A stretch of 5,544 nt of DNA, taken from NCBI GenBank assembly GCA_007133715.1, contig SLMF01000283.1, positions 1 to 5,544 on the forward strand. Direction: 5' to 3'. The notes beneath the pieces were generated by a model. The model saw only the letters and a list, made by a program, of their open reading frames with translations. It did not search any database and had not been told where the DNA came from. The stretch's first letter is position 1; the number at the start of each line of letters is the position of its first letter. The DNA is from Planctomycetaceae bacterium. Lineage in GTDB: Bacteria > Planctomycetota > Planctomycetia > Pirellulales > Pirellulaceae. Both the position numbers and the translations under genes were made by a program. Shown here one piece after another: positions 1 through 5,544 of the stretch.

Positions 1-248
1 CTGGGGGGCAAGGCAATAACCGACTCGCGAGACGGCTCCTGAACCAGCAAGTTCTTCAGCGCCTTTGCCGCCTTCTGGCGGTACGAGGCCATCGTAAGGC
101 ATTCCGCCTGAATTCGGCCAAGGGGCTGCTGAAAGAAATGCTCAATTTCGTGGTCTAAGTCGAAGAACGGGACTCCTCGAAGACGCGCCAAGCGAACACC
201 GATGGTCGTCTTGCCGATACAACTGACCCCGGTCAAAAAAATCCTCAT
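1..248 (-). CDS. Shikimate-kinase-like P-loop protein, 5' part only (cut by window edge)
   Basis: The first 82 codons are present; the rest lies beyond the left edge. The protein opens MRIFLTGVSCIGKTTIGVRL: a beta strand leading into a Walker A loop, GVSCIGKT (residues 7-14), which binds ATP phosphates. It is followed by PFFDLDHEIE (28-36), matching the shikimate kinase FDLDxxIE segment whose Asp contacts shikimate. Shikimate kinases phosphorylate shikimate in the cytoplasmic chorismate pathway. The usual FRxxE motif is altered: SYRQKAAKAL (residues 55-64) keeps the Arg but has Ala at the Glu position. This may therefore be a divergent relative rather than a housekeeping AroK. The ATG at 248-246 is well supported: an in-frame TAA lies 24 bases upstream with no other start codon between, and purine-rich GAGGGGCAGG precedes it. 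It lies 288 bases downstream of the GH5 gene on the same strand, so shared transcription is possible but not shown. Confidence is high that it is a gene and moderate on substrate. Confidence 0.85.
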   Translation of the reverse strand, partial: MRIFLTGVSCIGKTTIGVRLARLRGVPFFDLDHEIEHFFQQPLGRIQAECLTMASYRQKAAKALKNLLVQEPSRESVIALPP

Positions 249-328
249 CTCTACCTGCCCCTCGCCGATTTACGGGCAGCCCCGCTCGGCTTTCCCACAG
301 TGCCCGCCTGCTGAATGCCTGATCCCAG

Positions 329-338
329 GCGAATTCGC
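329..338. promoter_or_regulatory. 10-bp palindrome upstream of the kinase-like gene
   Basis: GCGAATTCGC is a perfect 10-bp palindrome about 81-90 bases before the kinase-like start codon and just beside a TATCAT -10-like hexamer (348-353). Its core CGAATTCG occurs only once more in the window, upstream of the GH5 gene (5246-5253). It could be an operator, but no binding protein can be named. Confidence 0.25.
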
Positions 339-480
339 GGAACCTCGATGATAGCGTCTTTCCCTCGCCACAGCCAGGATGGCCGAAAGCCTCCAGGCGA
401 CCGAACCCCGCCACCAACCATCGCCGTAGAACCACCGTTCCATCTCCCTGCTGAGCCACGGCCGGCCATGCGCGGCCGCG

Positions 481-506
481 AAAAAAAGCCAAAATTTTGC
501 ACGCTT
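481..506 (-). terminator. Weak rho-independent terminator candidate after the GH5 gene
   Basis: Read on the minus strand, starting about 30 bases past the GH5 stop codon, AAGC is followed by GTG, the self-complementary CAAAATTTTG, then GCTT running straight into more T (seven T in a row in total). The outer AAGC/GCTT and inner CAAA/TTTG can pair into a short AT-rich hairpin ending in a T tract. The stem is weak, so termination may be inefficient or this may be chance. The stronger GC stem at 459-478 comes after the T run and has no T tract of its own. Confidence 0.3.
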
Positions 507-536
507 GCCGAAAGCTCACGACCGGCGTTTTCTCCC

Positions 537-3500
537 TCACACGCCGTGGGGCAATTCGAGTAAATCATCCTGGGCCGCAAGGATGTCCGGGTCCAGGCGG
601 ACGGTCTCTTCCCTGGCGTCCGGCCATCGATTCGGGACGGCCGGTTCGACACGCGGCGCGGGGCCCGCTACGTTTCCAAGGGCTTCCCGCATCGGGCGAG
701 CAAAGGGGAGCTCACGGACAGGGACGCCGGTTGGGATGGAAGGGACAAGTTCGCCCGGGGCTCCCGCCACGCTGACACCGAGGTTGATGTGATTGATCAC
801 TGTCAAGACATCCTCAGCCGTCAGCAGTTGGTTTCCCAGCACATCAAAGAAGGGCAGTTCCTTGTTTTCGCCCGTACGCGGGGGCAGTTGCCCCGCGCCG
901 AATCGATTGATCCGGTTGATCAGCAGCAGGACGTCCAAGGGCGACACGATGCCATCGTCGTTGACGTCGAAAGGGTTATTGGGATTCTGCCAGCTGGCGG
1001 CATGCTCGGGCAGGAAGCGTTCCAGCGTGTCGAACATCCCCATCACGTACCCGCGGCCGGTCGATTCCCGTTCTTCGCCCCATACGATGGCAGCCGTTTC
1101 AAAAAGCGAGCTGGCAGCAAACCTGCCCGGTGTCTGTCCCTGGGGCGGTTCGTACCACGTCGAAAACTCGACAAGCGTATCGTCTGCCAGCAAGGTTCCG
1201 GCGACCAGTTCGCTTGTCGTCTGGTCTTTCGCGAAGATCCCCAAAGCGCCGTCCCCGGTCGCTGCTGCGGAGATCAGTTGCAAGGACCGCTCGGAATCGA
1301 TCGCAAACGACTCACCTCGCGGGTCCGCCTCGGGTCCAAGCCGGATGGCGGTGAGCTGTGTGGAGATTTGGGCCAAGGCAACGAATTCTCCGTTTTCCAA
1401 GGCTGCGACTCTCAGTTCGGGCGCGGAGGGGGCGGATAGCAAGTGCGTGGGGGCTGCGAGGGGTGCATGCTGCGGCTCGAATGTCTGCCCGAATACATCC
1501 GTGGTTCCGCCGGCGCCTGCCGCGCTCCATAACAGTATGTAACGGCCCTCCGGTCCCATCGCCACCTCAAAGGTGGTGGAAACGTCGGTGAGGGATTCGG
1601 GCGTCAAGGACGTCAATTCGGCGTCCGCAGTCAGATTCCAAACCCGGAGAGTTTGAGAATCCCTGATCGCCATGACCCCGCCTACGTCTGGAACAAATCG
1701 GATGATCGGAGCCCCTCGGTACCAACCGCTCGCCAGCTGAATCGGCTCACCGATCTGGGTTCCATCGATTCCGTAGCGGGCCAGGACTAACTGCGTGCTG
1801 TTCGGGCGCAGAACCAAGACCAACGTCGAGTCATCGACGAAGGCGATATCCAGGTCGATGCTGGAAGCGACGTCCAGCCAGGATTCGGTGACGATTGATC
1901 CGTTAGCGTTCGTGGTGCGGAGTACCAGCCGCTGCTGGCCCGTGTCCGGATCTCCGGAGCTCCAGATGACCGCGGTTTCCCCGCCGGGGCCGACCGCAGT
2001 GGCCAGCGGACTGGTGCTGGCCCGCGGCACCTGCTGACCGGCAGGGAGTGGCGAGAAGGCGTGCTCCTCGTCCAGTTCGGCCGAATACACCCGGGCGTGA
2101 AGGGTTTCCAGGAACGCGTCCGTATCCACCGTCACCAACCGCTCGTCCAGGAAAGCGTAATCGGCCGCCTGGGGAACAGTGCCCTGCAGGTTGCCATCCC
2201 GATCCAGCAGTCCGTCGTTCGTGACCATGCGGCCGGTGGCGCTCATCGCCTGGGGGCGTGCGATCGTAAGCAGTTCCCCGTAGGGATTCCCCTGGCTGTC
2301 GTGCCACTGGGCGCCACCCAAACGTCCGGAACGGGCTGAGCCATAGACGAGGAAATTGTCGTCCTGGTCGACCCACACGGCGGTTGCGATGCCAAAACTG
2401 GTGTTTTCAAAGGGGCGCCAGAGCGTCTCCAGGCTGCCTTCGTCTGAAAAGAGGGCCACCCGAGTAAACCACTGGCCTTGCCAGTGTTCCCAAACGCCGA
2501 CGGCCCGGCCGTCACGGAGCACCGCGACATGAGGTCTGGCCTGGTCAGTGCCTTGGCCCGTGCGGTAAGTCGCCACCGAAGCGGAGGCGGGATCGATGAA
2601 GGCGAACAGGACGTCCAATCCGCTGTTGTCCAATTCTACCGCCTGCCAACAAACGGCCGCCCGACCGTCAGCACCGACGCTCACAAAGAGGTTACTGCGA
2701 TAGCGTCCGACTTGTTCCAATACCATGGTATCGCCGAGGAGTTGACCGGCCGGTCCGACGCGTTGGGCGTAGACTCGGGCGTCCTGGCCCACAAAGGCGA
2801 CGTATGCCGATCCGTCATCGGCCAGCGCGACGGCGGGTTCGCGAAATCCGCCGTCGAGTTGGGGAACCAGGAACGGGGCCGTGACCGGCACACGTTCCTC
2901 CGTGAATAGCTGCATGAACACGGTGGGACCGCCAGCGTCGACGCCTTCCCAGACCACCGCGATACGATCAGCCGTCGCGGAAGCTGCCGCCACGGGAGCG
3001 ACGGCATACGTTTGTTCCAACCGGTCTAAGCGTTGGGGAAGCCACTCCGTCACCGACTGAACCGAAATCACAAACGGCTTCGTCAGGCGGAGACCCCCTG
3101 AATCTTCCGCCGTGATCGTCAAGTTGACCACGGGTTCAGCAGAAAACTTTAACCAGTGGCCGCTTTTCAGCTTCAAGACATTGTCCACTATTTCGAATCG
3201 CGGATCCGACACCGTCAAAGTATGAATGTCGTCAAGGTTGGGATCGCTGATCGTCACCACACCAACCTCCGCCCCATCCGTCCGCTCCGGGATCGTCGTC
3301 GAATCCAAGCGGATGTCGGTGGGAGCTTGGTTGGCGAGGATCAGCGAGATTTCATCGAGGTAGAAAACGGCATCGGGACGCATGTCGTCCTGGAAAGCGA
3401 TTCCTGTAATCACCGGTTGTGCGGGGTTTACGAAATGAGCCAGCGGGAGTTCCACCTGTTGCCATTGCCCAACCAGCAGAGGCCCGTGCAGGGAACTCAA

Positions 3501-5171
3501 ACTGGGACGCCCTGCATCCCAGGGCGGATACTCGGGCTCCCGATCCTCCGGCCCGGCATCGTAAGGCTTGGGGGCTGTGGTGAAGATCGTGAAGTCCAAG
3601 TCGGAACGGGTGGGATATAGTGAAAAAACTAACGTGTCAAAGACCGAAGTATCCAAACCGTATTGATGGTTGAACTTCAAGCCTCCCGCATTCCCGCCGA
3701 ACACAACCGACAAAGAATGCTCACCAGCCCAAACCTGCTCCGTGGCCGAATCATCCGTGGTCACATCCCCCCAAGAGCCATCATGATGCCACGGATTGAC
3801 CCGGTAATCGCGGTAGATCCGCGAATCCGCGGGAAGATAACGGAAAGGGCCCGCGTCTGTCGTCGTGCCACCCGGATACTGCTCCAGCGTATCCAAGAGG
3901 ATGCTTCCCGAGGGCAAAGCCAGATTCATCGGATCCGTAGCATTGTATTGTGGGTCGATGTAGTGCCACACGGCAACCGAGAGCTGCAACGGTTCGAAGA
4001 AGTGTTCGAACGCATAGTCCATCACTGCCGCCCACTCGGTTGTCGAGGGAACCCCCACCTCGCCGATGAAGAGCGGAACTTCGTGCTCCAACGACCAGTT
4101 AATCGCCGGCATCAAGCGATCTCGAACATAGTACTCCCAGCCAGCCAGCGGCCCCTCCGACTCGCCTGGCCCCTCGTAGAGCGAGGCCTCCGAGTAGTCG
4201 AAGTAGACGTGGGGGGAATAAACAATCCGTGGCGGATCGACCACATCCGTGATCCAGGGTTCCGGATTCTCAACCGGCCAACGGCTGGCCAAAGAATAAT
4301 TGGGACCCTCGACGAAGATCAAGTGATGCACGTTCTCCTCCCGAATCGCCTGGACCACCGCATTGGAAATCGCGTGCCAGTTGGACGAGCCCGGTATGGT
4401 CTGTTCCGGGTCCGCCCAGCGTTGAGGCTCGTTCATGATGTCGTACCCCAGCACGTTCGGCTCGTTGGCAAAGTGCCGCGCTAACAGCTGCCACGTGCGT
4501 GCCAGCAGTTGTTGATGGGCGGGGCTGTCGTTGACCGGCTGCTCTGAATTCTGCCCATCCCAGTACTTCAAAAAGTCATGCATCTCGAACACGACATACA
4601 AGTCGCGTTCGGTGGCCATCGAGACGATTTCGTCCAGCAGCCCCAGATAGTCCGGCTCCAAGGTGCTCGGCAACGGATCCTCCGGTGTCCAGCCCGTAAC
4701 GAGCCGTGCCCATTCGAACGGCATGCGCACCAGATTGAAACCTCGTTGCTGGACCACGTCGAAATCTTCAGCTCGCGGCATGAAGTAATTCGTCCCCAGC
4801 TCGCCAGGATACGGCCGATCGAAAAACCCGCCATATTCCAACCCCGTCAAGTTGAGTCCCCGGAAGACCTGCCCCAGGCTTGTCGCATCGGAAACAATTT
4901 CCGTCCCACGGGTGTGGAAAAAAGAAGCAGCCGAGTCCACCTCGACTTCCGGGACGGAAAACGCCAAGACATTGCTCGTCAGGAGGTGCCTGGCTTCCAA
5001 TTGTTCGAAGCAAGGAGTTCTCGCCTGTCGCCAGACCCCTCTTCGCCCGTGCCGGGGTCTTGCCCCAATCTCTCTGGCGGAAAATTTTCCCCTGCCTTTT
5101 GAGTCAACAAACGGGTGCGCTGGCTGGGAAATGCGTTTCGCCAAGCCTTTTAAAGAGCGGCTTCCAAACAT
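537..5171 (-). CDS. Secreted multidomain GH5 (cellulase-type) enzyme with cadherin-like domain, blade-repeat array and dockerin
   Basis: Intact 1544-residue protein, likely an exported retaining beta-glycanase (endoglucanase-like; substrate inferred). Residues 1-50 are strongly basic, followed by the LEPRxLL-type tag LEARHLL (58-64). The GH5 domain (about 98-432) carries all eight family signature residues: R149, H198, N247, acid/base E248 (IMNEP), H321, Y323, nucleophile E371 (FIGEVG) and W402. Its overall pattern (NYFMP, RMPFEW, PHVYF) is closest to GH5 subfamily 5 as remembered. Residues 452-612 form a carbohydrate-binding-like beta-sandwich (IYRDY...SWGDV...FYLDEISL). 613-706 is cadherin-like (NQAPTDIRL...LTITAEDSGG). 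707-1390 is a blade-like repeat array. 1396-1466 is a type I-like dockerin with one canonical calcium loop, D1402-D1413, and one degenerate loop. 1467-1544 is a proline-rich, then acidic tail. The ATG has GAGGAG five bases upstream, and an in-frame TAG at 5213-5211 closes the frame with no other start between. No classical hydrophobic signal peptide is visible. A mannanase or xyloglucanase specificity cannot be excluded. Confidence 0.95.
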   Translation of the reverse strand: MFGSRSLKGLAKRISQPAHPFVDSKGRGKFSAREIGARPRHGRRGVWRQARTPCFEQLEARHLLTSNVLAFSVPEVEVDSAASFFHTRGTEIVSDATSLGQVFRGLNLTGLEYGGFFDRPYPGELGTNYFMPRAEDFDVVQQRGFNLVRMPFEWARLVTGWTPEDPLPSTLEPDYLGLLDEIVSMATERDLYVVFEMHDFLKYWDGQNSEQPVNDSPAHQQLLARTWQLLARHFANEPNVLGYDIMNEPQRWADPEQTIPGSSNWHAISNAVVQAIREENVHHLIFVEGPNYSLASRWPVENPEPWITDVVDPPRIVYSPHVYFDYSEASLYEGPGESEGPLAGWEYYVRDRLMPAINWSLEHEVPLFIGEVGVPSTTEWAAVMDYAFEHFFEPLQLSVAVWHYIDPQYNATDPMNLALPSGSILLDTLEQYPGGTTTDAGPFRYLPADSRIYRDYRVNPWHHDGSWGDVTTDDSATEQVWAGEHSLSVVFGGNAGGLKFNHQYGLDTSVFDTLVFSLYPTRSDLDFTIFTTAPKPYDAGPEDREPEYPPWDAGRPSLSSLHGPLLVGQWQQVELPLAHFVNPAQPVITGIAFQDDMRPDAVFYLDEISLILANQAPTDIRLDSTTIPERTDGAEVGVVTISDPNLDDIHTLTVSDPRFEIVDNVLKLKSGHWLKFSAEPVVNLTITAEDSGGLRLTKPFVISVQSVTEWLPQRLDRLEQTYAVAPVAAASATADRIAVVWEGVDAGGPTVFMQLFTEERVPVTAPFLVPQLDGGFREPAVALADDGSAYVAFVGQDARVYAQRVGPAGQLLGDTMVLEQVGRYRSNLFVSVGADGRAAVCWQAVELDNSGLDVLFAFIDPASASVATYRTGQGTDQARPHVAVLRDGRAVGVWEHWQGQWFTRVALFSDEGSLETLWRPFENTSFGIATAVWVDQDDNFLVYGSARSGRLGGAQWHDSQGNPYGELLTIARPQAMSATGRMVTNDGLLDRDGNLQGTVPQAADYAFLDERLVTVDTDAFLETLHARVYSAELDEEHAFSPLPAGQQVPRASTSPLATAVGPGGETAVIWSSGDPDTGQQRLVLRTTNANGSIVTESWLDVASSIDLDIAFVDDSTLVLVLRPNSTQLVLARYGIDGTQIGEPIQLASGWYRGAPIIRFVPDVGGVMAIRDSQTLRVWNLTADAELTSLTPESLTDVSTTFEVAMGPEGRYILLWSAAGAGGTTDVFGQTFEPQHAPLAAPTHLLSAPSAPELRVAALENGEFVALAQISTQLTAIRLGPEADPRGESFAIDSERSLQLISAAATGDGALGIFAKDQTTSELVAGTLLADDTLVEFSTWYEPPQGQTPGRFAASSLFETAAIVWGEERESTGRGYVMGMFDTLERFLPEHAASWQNPNNPFDVNDDGIVSPLDVLLLINRINRFGAGQLPPRTGENKELPFFDVLGNQLLTAEDVLTVINHINLGVSVAGAPGELVPSIPTGVPVRELPFARPMREALGNVAGPAPRVEPAVPNRWPDAREETVRLDPDILAAQDDLLELPHGV
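774..986 (-). other. Dockerin-like domain of the GH5 protein
   Basis: This segment codes residues 1396-1466. Loop 1 has the full calcium-binding pattern: D1402, N1404, D1406, G1407, S1410, D1413, followed by the helix VLLLINRIN. Loop 2 keeps D1443, N1447, T1451 and D1454 and the helix VLTVINHIN, but has Leu at position 3 and Gln where Gly is usual. Dockerins bind cohesins in clostridial cellulosomes; planctomycetes carry many dockerin-like tails whose partners are not established, so anchoring is inference. Confidence 0.85.
1080..2960 (-). repeat. Array of 13 degenerate blade-like repeats (about 50 residues) inside the GH5 protein
   Basis: A hydrophobic strand, often ending in V-W and usually preceded by D/G-G-x, recurs at residues 738 (AVVW), 790 (YVAFV), 838 (AAVCW), 890 (AVGVW), 939 (NFLVY), 1011 (RLVTV), 1066 (TAVIW), 1116 (TLVLVL), 1166 (VMAI), 1211 (YILLW), 1263 (FVALA), 1309 (ALGIF) and 1361 (AIVW). 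Most spacings are 45-55 residues, with one of 72. Several units add a strand such as RVYAQRVGPAG or DVFGQTFEP, resembling the bacterial VVWxS...GVFxQRFDxxG repeat. This pattern fits beta-propeller blades, perhaps two propellers side by side. The repeats are visible in protein but not as DNA repeats, so they are old. Function is unknown; binding of glycan or a partner, or acting as a spacer, is plausible. Confidence 0.65.
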
Positions 5172-5176
5172 GGCAG

Positions 5177-5182
5177 CTCCTC
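5177..5182 (-). promoter_or_regulatory. Shine-Dalgarno site of the GH5 gene
   Basis: GAGGAG on the minus strand sits five bases (CTGCC) before the ATG at 5171-5169. It is a strong match to the 16S rRNA 3' end at good spacing, and it fixes the start codon together with the in-frame TAG at 5213-5211. Confidence 0.8.
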
Positions 5183-5207
5183 GAGTTAGTGGTCTGTTTA
5201 TTCGCGG

Positions 5208-5236
5208 ATTCTAGCATCCCTCGGGTGTGCAAGCAA
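5208..5236 (-). promoter_or_regulatory. Candidate extended -10 promoter of the GH5 gene
   Basis: On the minus strand TAGAAT (5213-5208) matches five of six bases of the -10 box and is directly preceded by TGC, giving an extended -10 (TGCTAGAAT). Seventeen bases upstream TTGCTT (5236-5231) shares TTG with the -35 box. Transcription would begin near 5201, leaving a leader of about 30 bases that contains the GAGGAG site. Promoter rules in planctomycetes are poorly known, so this rests on general sigma-70 logic. Confidence 0.4.
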
Positions 5237-5245
5237 CCTGTAAGA

Positions 5246-5279
5246 CGAATTCGAATTCCCCATGTTCTGGTCGTGTCAA
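5246..5279 (-). promoter_or_regulatory. Perfect TTGACA -35 with weak -10, overlapping a 12-bp palindrome
   Basis: A perfect TTGACA lies at 5279-5274 on the minus strand. The best -10 is TCGAAT at 5254-5249, four of six matches with a long 19-base spacer. That hexamer sits inside the perfect 12-bp palindrome GAATTCGAATTC (5247-5258), which could be an operator covering the -10 region. If used, transcription would begin near 5242 with a leader of about 70 bases. It is an alternative to, or acts together with, the extended -10 promoter downstream. Confidence 0.3.
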
Positions 5280-5422
5280 CGCTGCCTGGTTGGGAACTCG
5301 ACAAGGACTTGAAACCGAGCTGGGGTGCGCCCACGCGGGCTTTGTCGCCAACCTAGTGCCGCAAATCAGAATTGATAGGCCACCAAGGCCGGAAGTTGCT
5401 TGCTGCGTCTCCCCCGTAGCCT

Positions 5423-5511
5423 GGGCATTCAACTCAATGCCCCCGGCTTGCCCGGGGTGGGCTCGCTCGGCGAGGGTCTCCCGACCCCGCCGAAACGCCC
5501 GACCGAAGGTC
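5423..5511. repeat. Cluster of five consecutive small hairpins
   Basis: Five perfect inverted repeats follow one another almost without gaps: GGGCATT/AATGCCC (5423-5429, 5436-5442), CCCCGG/CCGGGG (5441-5446, 5452-5457), CTCGC/GCGAG (5462-5466, 5470-5474), GGGTC/GACCC (5474-5478, 5483-5487) and GACC/GGTC (5501-5504, 5508-5511). Loops are 3-6 bases. GGCC/GGCC (5378-5381, 5387-5390) lies just outside. Such density suggests a folded RNA or a REP-like intergenic repeat, though GC-rich DNA yields short stems by chance. No T tract follows on either strand, so it does not look like a simple terminator. Confidence 0.4.
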
Positions 5512-5527
5512 TCAAGTTGAAAACGCC

Positions 5528-5544
5528 ACCGATCACCGATCACC
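5528..5544. repeat. Short tandem repeat of ACCGATC at the window edge
   Basis: Two full 7-bp copies of ACCGATC plus a further ACC run into the right edge, so the true copy number is unknown. A 7-bp unit would shift frame if copy number changed within a gene, which makes it a possible slippage site; it may also be the edge of a larger intergenic repeat. Confidence 0.45.

Larger units (their letters stand above)
249..536. other. Intergenic region between the GH5 gene and the kinase-like gene
   Basis: No convincing gene lies here; the open frames crossing it run into the GH5 gene in other frames and resemble nothing known. It contains a weak terminator candidate just after the GH5 stop (481-506), then an all-GC patch with CGGCCG twice (459-464 and 473-478), able to form a 6-bp stem with an 8-base loop. 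Nearer the kinase-like gene there is a GCGAATTCGC palindrome (329-338) and, read on the minus strand, TATCAT at 353-348, five of six matches to a -10 box. No good -35 accompanies it, so a separate promoter for the kinase-like gene is only a possibility. Confidence 0.6.
5172..5544. other. Region upstream of the GH5 gene, no convincing gene
   Basis: About 370 bases without a recognisable gene. A 110-codon minus-strand frame (GTG at 5543, stop TAG at 5213-5211) spans most of it, but its translation matches no family known to me and it reads through a row of hairpins, so it is probably not real. The half next to the gene carries the promoter candidates; the outer half (5365-5544) is rich in small inverted repeats and may hold the end of an upstream unit, an interspersed repeat or a structured leader. 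Confidence 0.55.

Noticed and set aside
459..480. GC-rich CGGCCG inverted repeat next to a run of seven A as a plus-strand terminator
   Set aside because: A terminator needs T after the hairpin; on the plus strand A follows, and on the minus strand the T run comes before the stem. No plus-strand gene needs terminating.
142..652. Minus-strand frames of 132 and 133 codons across the gap between the two genes
   Set aside because: They overlap both real genes out of frame and show no recognisable features; the gap is better read as intergenic.
774..986. Dockerin as evidence of a clostridial-type cellulosome
   Set aside because: No cohesin or scaffoldin is in the window, and dockerin-like tails are common in planctomycetes on proteins unrelated to cellulosomes.
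789..1542. Plus-strand frames of 216 and 249 codons opposite the GH5 gene 3' half
   Set aside because: They lie wholly antisense to a strongly supported coding region, overlap each other in different frames, and their translations show no domain signature.
3663..4484. Plus-strand frame of 273 codons opposite the GH5 catalytic and binding-module region
   Set aside because: It is antisense to conserved GH5 motifs; its Arg- and Pro-rich translation is typical of the complement of a GC-rich gene.
5211..5543. 110-codon minus-strand frame upstream of the GH5 gene
   Set aside because: It starts with GTG at the very edge, resembles no family I know, and spans the hairpin cluster and both promoter candidates. 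Long chance frames are common in GC-rich DNA. Not excluded if homologues exist.

Overview
The window is GC-rich bacterial DNA, and everything recognisable in it is coded on the minus strand. The organism is most likely a planctomycete of the Pirellula/Rhodopirellula/Blastopirellula type. The main evidence is the large central protein. It opens with the LEPRxLL-type tag (here LEARHLL) found at the start of many planctomycete exported giant proteins, and it ends in a planctomycete-style dockerin (NPFDVNDDGIVSPLDVLLLIN). Genus and species cannot be read from the window.

Layout in direction of transcription (right to left). 5544-5172 is an upstream region with no convincing gene. It holds a short 7-bp tandem repeat at the edge, a run of five small hairpins, two candidate promoters and a 12-bp palindrome. 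5171-537 is one intact 1544-codon gene for a secreted multidomain glycoside hydrolase family 5 (GH5) enzyme. Its modules are: N-terminal tag, GH5 catalytic domain with all eight signature residues, a carbohydrate-binding-like beta-sandwich, a cadherin-like domain, an array of at least 13 blade-like repeats of about 50 residues, a dockerin, and an acidic/proline-rich tail. 536-249 is a gap with a weak terminator candidate and a GC-rich palindromic patch. 248-1 is the 5' part of a divergent shikimate-kinase-like P-loop gene that runs off the left edge.

The GH5 gene is best read as an independent unit for breaking down an external beta-glucan or similar polysaccharide (inference). The kinase-like gene has its own ribosome-binding region and is not obviously linked to it in function. 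No mobile element, CRISPR array, tRNA or rRNA was seen. The points most worth following are the unusual GH5 plus blade-repeat architecture, the half-degenerate dockerin, the atypical kinase motif, and an 8-bp palindrome (CGAATTCG) that occurs only twice in the window, each time about 80 bp upstream of one of the two start codons.
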